Position numbers and translations under genes: made by a program. A DNA stretch of 34,671 nucleotides from Bacteroidota bacterium. GTDB lineage: Bacteria > Bacteroidota > Bacteroidia > Chitinophagales > Chitinophagaceae. The stretch spans positions 1 to 34,671 of the forward strand of contig JAEZAM010000086.1 in assembly GCA_023430465.1 (NCBI GenBank), read 5' to 3'. The notes beneath the pieces are model-generated. The model was not told the origin of the DNA. It made no database searches and saw only the letters and a list, made by a program, of their open reading frames with translations. Below are positions 17,994-25,454 of this stretch, piece after piece; position 1 is the stretch's first letter, and every line of letters begins with the position of its first letter.

Positions 17994-19343
17994 ATGAAAG
18001 ATTTGGTTATTAGACGCCTTGTAAGGCGATCAGGAAAGAATGGCAAAGGAGTTTATGTCATCTACTTTCGTTTTCAAATAGTATGGGATGGAGTACGTTG
18101 TCCATACTTCGAAAGCTCCACAAAAATAACAGTTGATAATTTGAAGAAGTGGGATCAGCGATCTCAGGTGTTCAAAGGATCATCAGATGAGATAAGACGG
18201 CTAAACAAAGAGATTAGCAATAAACAGAATGCTGTTGAGTCTTTCTGGGATGAATTTAGGGTTACTACCAAGTCTGCCTTCAATTTTCACCGTCTTAAGG
18301 ATTTGATCAATGCCAAAATGGGTGGACGATCAGCGGTAAAACAAAATACACTGGCTGAAGTTTTCATTCCGACTTTATTTGATCTTCACATTGAAGCTGG
18401 TAAGCCAAAGGGAGGTATGTATAACTATGCCAGAAAGAACCGCTATAGGTTTATCAAAAGCCTGATGAATGAATATTGCATGGCTAAGTATAAAACGGCT
18501 AATGTTCCTCTGGAAAAACTTGGCAAGCCCTTTTACTTAGACTTTAGAAGTTTTTTGCAAAAGAAACTTGATCTTCACCAGAGTACTCTTCAGGGATATA
18601 TGAAGGTTTTTGAAGCAGCGGTTAATTCAGAGTGGTCTCGTGGAGAATACACATTTAAGAATCCGCTGACTGGATGCCACACCGATGGAGGCAAAACGAG
18701 AAGGACGGCTCTCACTTTATCTGAATTGACCAAAATAAAGAGCCTGTCAGGCGATCAAATCGACGACGGTACGGAGTTAGCACGGGACATTTTTCTGTTT
18801 GTAGCATACACTGGGATTAGCTATTCAGACCTAAGGACTCTTACATCGGATTACATACAAATACTCGAAGGTGACGAGTATCTGGTGAAGGATAGGGAGA
18901 AGAATGTTAATCATTCAAATTCGAATTTCTTTTCTGTACCGATAACTAAAGATGTCAAGATGCTTCTCAGCAAATTTGAACATCATCCGACAATTGCAGG
19001 AACTAACAGACTAATTCCCGTCACCAGCAATTCAGATTATAACAAGAAGTTGAAGTTGATAAAGGCCCATTGTGGAATTAAGAAACCCCTTTCCAGCCAT
19101 ATCGCTCGCCACACCATGGCTTGTTTATTCCTTGAGGCGGGTGGATCAATGGAAGTGTTGATGAAGTTATTAGGTCATTCCCGTCTTTCTCAGACACAGG
19201 CATATGGCAAAATCACTGCGTCAAGGGTTACTAAGGAGGTGAGAGATGCCCTGGAATACATCTCGAATAGGGACGCCAAAGTTATCCCGATAAGTTCGAA
19301 GAATAAAAATGCGGAAAATGGTACTGAAGCAACTGGCGGGTGA
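17994..19343 (+). CDS. Tyrosine recombinase (integrase) of the element
   Basis: A 449-residue integrase of the Bacteroidota type: N-terminal arm-DNA-binding domain (about 1-90), SAM-like core-binding domain (about 115-215) and a catalytic domain (about 235-415). Catalytic residues are visible: R281 (SDLRTL), H369 and R372 (HIARHT), H395 (LLGHS) and the nucleophile Y404 (TQAYGKI). It lies 300 bp from attL, the normal place for a tRNA-integrating recombinase, and appears intact. The perfect palindrome CGTTGCAACG (17934-17943) lies upstream and could be a regulatory site. It overlaps the next gene by 35 bp, so expression is probably coupled. Confidence 0.93.
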   Translation: MKDLVIRRLVRRSGKNGKGVYVIYFRFQIVWDGVRCPYFESSTKITVDNLKKWDQRSQVFKGSSDEIRRLNKEISNKQNAVESFWDEFRVTTKSAFNFHRLKDLINAKMGGRSAVKQNTLAEVFIPTLFDLHIEAGKPKGGMYNYARKNRYRFIKSLMNEYCMAKYKTANVPLEKLGKPFYLDFRSFLQKKLDLHQSTLQGYMKVFEAAVNSEWSRGEYTFKNPLTGCHTDGGKTRRTALTLSELTKIKSLSGDQIDDGTELARDIFLFVAYTGISYSDLRTLTSDYIQILEGDEYLVKDREKNVNHSNSNFFSVPITKDVKMLLSKFEHHPTIAGTNRLIPVTSNSDYNKKLKLIKAHCGIKKPLSSHIARHTMACLFLEAGGSMEVLMKLLGHSRLSQTQAYGKITASRVTKEVRDALEYISNRDAKVIPISSKNKNAENGTEATGG

Positions 19344-19596
19344 ATTATTCAACGAAATAAGTAATGAATTAAGGGAAATGTTAAGAGAGGAAATCACCAC
19401 ATTACTCTCAGGTCATCTAAAAACTCAGCAAAGGACACACATCCAAACCCATGAAGCATGTGACATTTTGGATTGCAGCCCAAACAAGCTTAGAGAAGTT
19501 TGTGTAGAGTATAATATTAAGGCAAAAAAGATCATTGGCACCAACTACTACAGAAGGACTGACATTGATCGACTGTTTAATGACTGGCCTGAATAA
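19309..19596 (+). CDS. Small HTH DNA-binding protein, excisionase-like
   Basis: 95 residues. The C-terminal half (about 43-95) reads like the helix-turn-helix domain of excisionases and MerR-type proteins: HEACDILDCSPNKLREVC is the helix-turn-helix, followed by the wing around YYRRTDIDRLF. The N-terminal half is an amphipathic helix. Its start lies within the end of the integrase gene. Position and fold suggest a recombination directionality factor or a regulator of the element; the exact job is not shown by the sequence. Confidence 0.75.
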   Translation: MRKMVLKQLAGELFNEISNELREMLREEITTLLSGHLKTQQRTHIQTHEACDILDCSPNKLREVCVEYNIKAKKIIGTNYYRRTDIDRLFNDWPE

Positions 19597-19604
19597 TAAA
19601 AAGT

Positions 19605-19632
19605 GGTCCCCAATTGAAACTTCATTGGGGAT
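19605..19632. other. Hairpin between the HTH gene and the next gene
   Basis: TCCCCAAT (19607-19614) pairs with ATTGGGGA (19624-19631) around a 9-nt loop. There is no T-run, so it is not a convincing terminator; it could be an attenuator, an mRNA-stability element or part of an origin. Confidence 0.4.
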
Positions 19633-19670
19633 CAGCACCCTCGTAATTGAGGTAGATAAAATTTAAGACT

Positions 19671-20078
19671 ATGAGATTTACATTACTAAATTCCGACTGG
19701 GATAAGAACACCCATATTTATAATTACCTGGTCAGGGTTGAGAGTTCCCAGTTAAGAAAGCTGGTGACAATATCTGTCCAGGCACCCAAATGCAAAGGGG
19801 ACAAACTGTTCATGCATCAAGCGTTGCTATTGGACATTTTTGAAACCTATCCAGCAGCAGGTTGTCAAGAGAGTCTTGCTCTGCTAAACCTAAGATTAAA
19901 GCAATATTTCAGGAATCGACGTACGAGGATTGTAGTTCATGTTACCGAACTTGATGCAGACAAAACCACTATCAACATTTACGGAAGCAATACCCTAAAC
20001 GCTATATGTTTAAAAGACCGACAGGAGACAAAAAATGTAGCACCAGATAAAATAAGACGACATGTTAATGAAGCGTAG
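19671..20078 (+). CDS. Hypothetical protein upstream of the replication gene
   Basis: 135 residues with no family I recognise. It is basic, without signal peptide or membrane segment, and has mixed beta and helical character; the middle (KQYFRNRRTRIVVHVTELD) is rich in arginine. It ends one base before the preferred start of the broken replication gene, so the two were probably translated together. In filamentous-phage-like replication modules a small ssDNA-binding or regulatory protein often accompanies the initiator, but nothing specific supports that here. Confidence 0.6.
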   Translation: MRFTLLNSDWDKNTHIYNYLVRVESSQLRKLVTISVQAPKCKGDKLFMHQALLLDIFETYPAAGCQESLALLNLRLKQYFRNRRTRIVVHVTELDADKTTINIYGSNTLNAICLKDRQETKNVAPDKIRRHVNEA

Positions 20079-20079
20079 T

Positions 20080-21042
20080 ATGGTTGATACAGTGAAATTT
20101 TATCTATTCCTGGATGAATACAAAATAGACCACGAACAGCTGAGAAGTTCGCTGGATGATTTTACAATGAAGACTGGACGTAATGGTGTCGAACGGATTG
20201 AAGGTGTCTTGAGCAACTTACGGATCGCTGAGCAACGATATGTTTTACAAATAGAAGGAAGTCTCCCAAGGTTTTTCCATGGACACAATTACCGACCATT
20301 GAGCATTTCTGAGTTAAGATGCTGCATTGAAGCGATTTCAGATAGGCTTCACCTTCCCGTTGAGCGAATGGGTATTTCCAGACTTGATATTTCTGATAGT
20401 GTTGAACTGCCTTTAAGGGCTAAGTATTATATGGACTGCCTTGTAAGTCACCCTTACCTGGAGAGAGAACCGAGAGGAAAAAATGGTGTTTACTTCGAGA
20501 ACAAATCCAGACACATAACCTTATACGGAAAGTCCGAAGAGCGAAAAAGAAAAAAGCAATGGGTGCCAGATGAATTTAGCGGGAGAAACTGGTTAAGAAT
20601 AGAGCATGTCCATAAGCGAGATATTAAAGATTAGTTCCCGTATCTTGAAAATATCACTGCGCTGTATAAACCCAATAACTACTTGCATACAATTGATCAC
20701 TGGATCGGAGAATTTGAAAAGATCCAGAAGGTAGACACGAATACGGGAAAGCTTGATAGCATCACCGATAAAATGGATTATCATAGATTACTGTTGCTGG
20801 AAGGCATGAAAGCTCGTGGCGGACAATTAACAGTGTTGCGAGAGCTCGACGCCTTGTATGACTTGGGTAAATATGAAAACAGCAAAAACGGTAAAACCAA
20901 ACTCAGAAGACATAAGGAGAAAGTGTGTGAATTGTTTGAAAGTAATAATCGGTTAGATACTAAGTTCAGAAGTATTAAGAAGGAGCTTTGTGATAAAGTG
21001 CATCTCCAGGCAAATCGAAATCGGGATCTGCTTTTAAGATGA
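20080..21042 (+). pseudogene. Gene II-like phage/plasmid replication protein, split by an in-frame TAG
   Basis: One reading frame of about 320 codons, interrupted only by TAG at 20632-20634. The first part (about 184 residues from MVDTVKFYL) resembles replication initiators of the filamentous phage gene II / Phage_CRI family: an MVDTVKFY-type start, SLPRFFHG, RLDISDSVE, ITLYGKSEE and NWLRIEHVHKRD. After the amber codon the same frame continues with PYLENITALYKPNNY and a charged helical C-terminus to 21042. Such proteins nick one strand to begin rolling-circle replication. The break is a single codon with no frameshift, so it is a recent nonsense mutation, a sequencing error or suppressed in vivo. 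The start is chosen at 20080 by family resemblance; 20062 and 20068 are also in frame. Confidence 0.75.
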
Positions 21043-21064
21043 TCCATCACGGATATTGTTCGGA

Positions 21065-21430
21065 TTAATCGGATTTCATCTTTTGAATGGAATCAATAAG
21101 ATCCTGCGCTTCGATTAATGCACTGATATGTTTTTGGATGTTTTCATGAATATCAAATAAGGCCCTTCTCACAACCAAAAGAGGAGCCATTATTCTGCTT
21201 TCATTCTGAACTTGGAGTTCAACCAGTTTGCCAAAGTATAAAGCAGCGATAATAAACTGCGAAGTTCCACTTCCTACTAAAAACAGGAATTGAAATGTAC
21301 CTGGAGGAGTTTCAGCTTGTAGGACACTTTTCCTCATTTTTTCGGGGAAACTATCCAATAGTAATTGCGGATCAATTTGCAAACCTTGAGGAATGACTAT
21401 TTTTTTGAACATTAATACATGGCTACTCAT
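21065..21430 (-). CDS. Hypothetical protein
   Basis: 121 residues, the only gene of the element on the minus strand, convergent with the broken replication gene at 22 bp. No recognised domain. A moderately hydrophobic, glycine/serine-containing stretch in the middle (FQFLFLVGSGTSQFIIAALYFG) is the most distinctive part and the C-terminus is helical (HISALIEAQDLIDSIQ). It could be cargo or a regulator; no function can be assigned. Confidence 0.55.
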   Translation of the reverse strand: MSSHVLMFKKIVIPQGLQIDPQLLLDSFPEKMRKSVLQAETPPGTFQFLFLVGSGTSQFIIAALYFGKLVELQVQNESRIMAPLLVVRRALFDIHENIQKHISALIEAQDLIDSIQKMKSD

Positions 21431-21671
21431 GAGTAAATTTAAAGGTTTCTCAAAATTTCATAGTCTACACCGCAGTTCCAAACTTTGGTGATCTAAGTAG
21501 TTGTGGACATTCCCACCGAGGAATGGTAGCGCAAAATAATCTGTGAAATTTTAGACATTTTGATTGCGAAAAAGCAGGCCAAAACATGGTTGTAATAAGA
21601 ATGGAAAATAGGCTGGAATGTTAATTAAGAAAGCAAATTCACTTTCGTAAGACCAAAATATCTATCGAGGT

Positions 21672-21687
21672 TTGACTCAACGGTCAA
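21672..21687. promoter_or_regulatory. Inverted repeat upstream of the ArsR-like gene
   Basis: TTGAC-N6-GTCAA, about 35 bp before the preferred ATG. It could be an autoregulatory operator. The rest of 21431-21720 is AT-rich with no gene visible. Confidence 0.3.
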
Positions 21688-21720
21688 TCATCACTAATTT
21701 TTTTGAGAAAAATTTTATTT

Positions 21721-22053
21721 ATGCAGCGTTTGGAATATTTATGGAATATGGGAGCACCAAAATTGAAAAACACCTCCGATAGCCAAGATTGTATGATGAC
21801 TGTTGCAAAATTACTTTCTAATAGCACTGCGATTGCGATATTGAAATATTTGCATAAGGCGGGCTTGGGAATGCAATCTTCCATAATTAGAAGTTGTAAT
21901 ATTTCGCAGCCAGCATGCTCCAAGCATTTGAAGGCATTGGCCCAAGTTGGGTTGGTGACAAAGGAGGTTTTTCGAACAACCAGGCTCTATAGTATCAATA
22001 GAGATGGATTTAAGAATTGGGGTTTATCTTATCGCATATGGCTGGCCCAATAA
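21721..22053 (+). CDS. ArsR-like winged-helix regulator
   Basis: 110 residues from the ATG at 21721; a TTG six codons earlier is a less likely start. Residues about 25-100 form a winged helix of the ArsR kind: the region around MMTVAKLLSNSTAIAILKYL, then recognition helix SQPACSKHLKALAQVGLV and a wing with KEVFRTTRLYSI. No clear metal-binding cysteine motif is seen, so it is probably not an arsenic sensor. It stands 250 bp before the restriction operon in the same direction, and a palindrome precedes res. It is a candidate controller of that operon, comparable in role to the C proteins of other RM systems. Confidence 0.75.
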   Translation: MQRLEYLWNMGAPKLKNTSDSQDCMMTVAKLLSNSTAIAILKYLHKAGLGMQSSIIRSCNISQPACSKHLKALAQVGLVTKEVFRTTRLYSINRDGFKNWGLSYRIWLAQ

Positions 22054-22266
22054 CCCCTCCTGGGTATCCCCGCCCTATATGGTCATTGCTATTAGAAATC
22101 AACGGGTCAAACCCCGATAATTGGAGTTGTCGAAGAAAATTTTTTTTAGTTTTTTCGCATTGCTAAAAGACAGAGGTCAGTGCGCTGGATTTAATGATCC
22201 CCAATACCAGGGTCGCTAAAATTCAGAAAGTTGCTATATTGCTGCTTGAAATAGCTCAAATTCACT

Positions 22267-22286
22267 TAGTTGTATCTGTACAACTA
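22267..22286. promoter_or_regulatory. Candidate operator of the res-PIN-mod operon
   Basis: Perfect 8-bp inverted repeat TAGTTGTA-TCTG-TACAACTA, ending 16 bp before the res ATG at 22303. Its position would block transcription or translation of the operon. The nearby ArsR-like protein is the obvious candidate binder. Confidence 0.5.
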
Positions 22287-22302
22287 TTGTAATAAAGCAA
22301 GA

Positions 22303-25092
22303 ATGAATATCTCAGATCCCTTCAAGATTATACCTCCTAACGAAAGGTGGGCTCCATCGCAAAGCCAAATGGACGCATTTCAAAATGCTTATGAGAAATT
22401 ACTGCCTCCCTTGGTTTATAAGATCAGGCTCGCAGTAGCTAAATGGCGTGATCAGGGTTATGCGGGAGCGTCCGAAACGTCTAAGTCCTTGTTGAACTTT
22501 TGGTTCAATCAAGAACACCTTATTGGCCAGACAAAATTCAGCTTTTTCTTTTCGCAGCGTGAAGCTATTGAATCTATCATTTACTTATACGAGATAGCCA
22601 GGGCAAAGGACAAATATGAATTGATGCGGTTCGATTCTTCGCAACGCGTCAGTACAGGTATGTTTGATGAGAACTGGACACGCTATGTGGTTAAGATGGC
22701 CACAGGAGCGGGCAAAACGAAGGTAATGGGTTTGACCGTAGTATGGTCTTATTTCAACAAACTCTACGAGACCGATAGTACTTTATCAAAAGATTTCTTA
22801 GTAGTTGCCCCAAATATTATTGTGCTAAACCGTCTACGCAAAGACTTTGACGGTCTTAAAATGTTTTTTGAAGAACCTTTTTTTCCAGAGAATGGCTATG
22901 CTGATAAAGACTGGACAAATGATTTTCAGTTAACTCTTCATATTCAAGACGATCTAAAACCCATAACAGAATCGGGGAATATATTCCTTACCAACATTCA
23001 TCGGGTCTTCTTCAATGAAGAGCCAGAACAAAATTTTGAAACAACATTCTTGGGTGTTAAACCAAAACCAGATGCCGACACTTCAAAAGGGTTAGACCTT
23101 GGGAAGGTCATGAGAAGTGAAAAAATTAAAGACTTGGTAGTATTGAATGATGAAGCCCACCACATCCACGACAGTTCTTTGGCTTGGTTCAAAAGTATTG
23201 AGGATATAAGCAACAAACTCAAATTAAAGAATGGAAATGGGATAAGCTTGCAAGCGGACTATTCTGCTACGCCGAAACATAATAACGGTGCCATTTTCGT
23301 GCAAACCATTTCCGATTACCCTTTGGTTGAGGCAATCAAACAGAATGTTGTAAAGTCACCAGTATTGCCTGATGAGGCGTCCCGTCAAAAGATTCAAGAA
23401 AAAGATTCTTCTGACTTTGTCGAACGCTATAGAGATTATATTCATTTGGGATATTTAGAATGGGAGCAGCAGTATGAAGAACTAAAAGAACTCAAAACAC
23501 CCATCCTGTTTATTATGACGATGAGCACCAAAGAGGCTGATCAGGCAGCAGCTTTTTTGGAGACCAACTATCCCAAAATGAAAAACTCTGTTTTGACAAT
23601 TCATACCAACAGTTCTGGTGAGATAAAAGAAACTGCTTCAAGCAAAAAGGATAAGGAGGAGTTAGAGATTTTAAGAAAAGCAGCAGATGAAATAGATAAA
23701 GATCATTCACCTTACAAAGCGGTTGTTTCAGTTTTGATGCTTCGTGAAGGTTGGGACGTTAGAAATGTAACCACAGTCGTTGGGCTTCGTCCATTTGGCG
23801 CCGAGTCGAAAATTCTCCCTGAACAGACGATTGGGAGAGGGCTGCGAAAAATGTTTTCATTGGACATGCCCGAAAAATTGGTAGTGGTTGGAACACCTGC
23901 GTTTTTAGAGTTTGTAGAAAGTCTGAAGACAGAAGGTGTAGAATTTCAATACAGTCCAATGGGTAAAGGAACTAAAGGGAAATCACCAGTAATTGTGGAG
24001 GTAGATAAGGAGAACCCAGACAAAGATTTGGATGCTCTGGATATACCCATCCCGCACATGAGCCCACGGATCTATAGGGAGTTTAAGAACCTGGAGCTAA
24101 TTGATGTGAGTAATTTCAAAAACCAAAAAGTAACATTAAAAATATTTAACAGTGACGAATTAAAGGAAATAGTTTTTAATGATATTGAGGGCGGCTTTTC
24201 ACATACAACCGTTTTTAAAGACACTATGCCCGATTACAGAAATGTAATTAGTTTCTTCACGTCCGCTATTTTAAAAGATAGTCGGCTGGTTAGCGGGTTC
24301 AATATTTTATATCCCAAAGTTGAAAGCTTTATTAAATACAAATTATTTACTAAAGAAGTGGAATTGAGCGATCCTCAAACCATGAGAAATTTATCAGAAA
24401 TTCATCCCAAGGATACCCTGAAGACTACATTTAAAAAGGCCATTGATGAATTAACCGTTACAGACAAAGGAACGGCGGAAGTGAAGAACTTCATTTCTTT
24501 AAAACTCACAAAACCGAAGGTAGCCGAAAACCAGCCTTTCCTTATTCCAAAGAAGTCTGTTTTTAATAAGATCATCGGGGATAATCCTTTTGAATTAGAA
24601 ATGGCCTCTTATTTTGAAAGCAGATTCAATGACGTGGTTTCTTACGCTAAAAACACTGTGGGTGAGGGCGGTGTGAATTTCAAAATTGAATACCAGGCAC
24701 AGGATGGCAATATCAGAGAATATTTTCCTGACTTTTTTGTAAAGACAAATTCCAATACCTATTTCATTGTGGAAACCAAAGGACGTGAAGATTTGGATGA
24801 TATACGGAAAATACAACGACTTGTCCAATGGTGTCAAGATATTAATGCTGCACAAAAGGAATATACTTATACAGCCGTGTATGTAAAACAAGAGAAGTGG
24901 GAAGATGTAAAGAATAATCTAAAGTCATTTGTTGACATTCTTTCGATCTTTCCAATAAGTGAATTTGCCAAGACATTGACAAAGGAGGAGGCAAAGAAGA
25001 TGGTGCAAAAAGGAGCTGATGTCTCCAGCTTTGGTGACCCAGTAGAATGGCAAAAGAAAGATAGAACGGAGCGTAAAATCAATGGGCTATGA
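22303..25092 (+). CDS. res: Type III restriction enzyme Res subunit (helicase-nuclease) with antitoxin-like tail
   Basis: 929 residues from the ATG of MNISDPFK; an upstream in-frame TTG would overlap the palindrome. Superfamily 2 helicase motifs: Walker A ATGAGKT (133-139), NDEAHH with DEAH at 283-286, YSATPKH (320-326) and the late motifs MLREGWDV and QTIGRGLRK. The nuclease is a C-terminal PD-(D/E)xK site with D810, E824 and K826 (PDF ... ETK). With Mod it cuts DNA carrying unmethylated sites after ATP-driven sliding. The last residues (904-929, GADVSSFGDPVEWQKKDR onward) lie beyond the nuclease and resemble C-terminal tails of VapB-type antitoxins. The PIN gene starts within its stop codon (ATGA). 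Confidence 0.92.
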   Translation: MNISDPFKIIPPNERWAPSQSQMDAFQNAYEKLLPPLVYKIRLAVAKWRDQGYAGASETSKSLLNFWFNQEHLIGQTKFSFFFSQREAIESIIYLYEIARAKDKYELMRFDSSQRVSTGMFDENWTRYVVKMATGAGKTKVMGLTVVWSYFNKLYETDSTLSKDFLVVAPNIIVLNRLRKDFDGLKMFFEEPFFPENGYADKDWTNDFQLTLHIQDDLKPITESGNIFLTNIHRVFFNEEPEQNFETTFLGVKPKPDADTSKGLDLGKVMRSEKIKDLVVLNDEAHHIHDSSLAWFKSIEDISNKLKLKNGNGISLQADYSATPKHNNGAIFVQTISDYPLVEAIKQNVVKSPVLPDEASRQKIQEKDSSDFVERYRDYIHLGYLEWEQQYEELKELKTPILFIMTMSTKEADQAAAFLETNYPKMKNSVLTIHTNSSGEIKETASSKKDKEELEILRKAADEIDKDHSPYKAVVSVLMLREGWDVRNVTTVVGLRPFGAESKILPEQTIGRGLRKMFSLDMPEKLVVVGTPAFLEFVESLKTEGVEFQYSPMGKGTKGKSPVIVEVDKENPDKDLDALDIPIPHMSPRIYREFKNLELIDVSNFKNQKVTLKIFNSDELKEIVFNDIEGGFSHTTVFKDTMPDYRNVISFFTSAILKDSRLVSGFNILYPKVESFIKYKLFTKEVELSDPQTMRNLSEIHPKDTLKTTFKKAIDELTVTDKGTAEVKNFISLKLTKPKVAENQPFLIPKKSVFNKIIGDNPFELEMASYFESRFNDVVSYAKNTVGEGGVNFKIEYQAQDGNIREYFPDFFVKTNSNTYFIVETKGREDLDDIRKIQRLVQWCQDINAAQKEYTYTAVYVKQEKWEDVKNNLKSFVDILSIFPISEFAKTLTKEEAKKMVQKGADVSSFGDPVEWQKKDRTERKINGL

Positions 25093-25454
25093 GATTAGTA
25101 GATAGCAACATTTTGATTTACGCTGCAAAGCCTGAATTTCCTGAATTAAAGGAATTGTTGGAGGAAGATGATATTGCCGTTTCAGAATTATCAAAGCTTG
25201 AAGTTTTAGGCTATCACGGCTTGACAGAAGAAGCAAAGGATTATTTCAATGCAGTTTTTTCTTTAGTCACAGTTTTTCCGATTACAGGTGACGTGATTGA
25301 CAGGGCCACAGAGCTCAGGCAGCAAAGTAATATGAAATCGGCTGATGCTATTATTGCAGCAACAACTTTATTGCACTGTACAGAATTAATTACCAGGAAT
25401 ACTGATGACTTCGATCATATCCCTGATTTAATAATAACCAACCCGATTGATTGA
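25089..25454 (+). CDS. PIN-domain nuclease (VapC-like toxin) between res and mod
   Basis: A 121-residue PIN domain with all four acidic residues in place: D5 (VDSNILIYA), E38 (SKLEVLG), D86 (SADAIIAA) and D106 (TRNTDDFDHI). VapC toxins of this size cleave tRNA or rRNA with Mg2+ and are held by an antitoxin normally encoded just upstream with a short overlap. Here the upstream neighbour is res, overlapping by ATGA, and there is no separate antitoxin gene; the Res C-terminus carries an antitoxin-like segment. The gene also overlaps the mod start (TGATG). It is intact, so presumably controlled. It could alternatively be a nuclease subunit of the restriction complex. Confidence 0.85.
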   Translation: MRLVDSNILIYAAKPEFPELKELLEEDDIAVSELSKLEVLGYHGLTEEAKDYFNAVFSLVTVFPITGDVIDRATELRQQSNMKSADAIIAATTLLHCTELITRNTDDFDHIPDLIITNPID

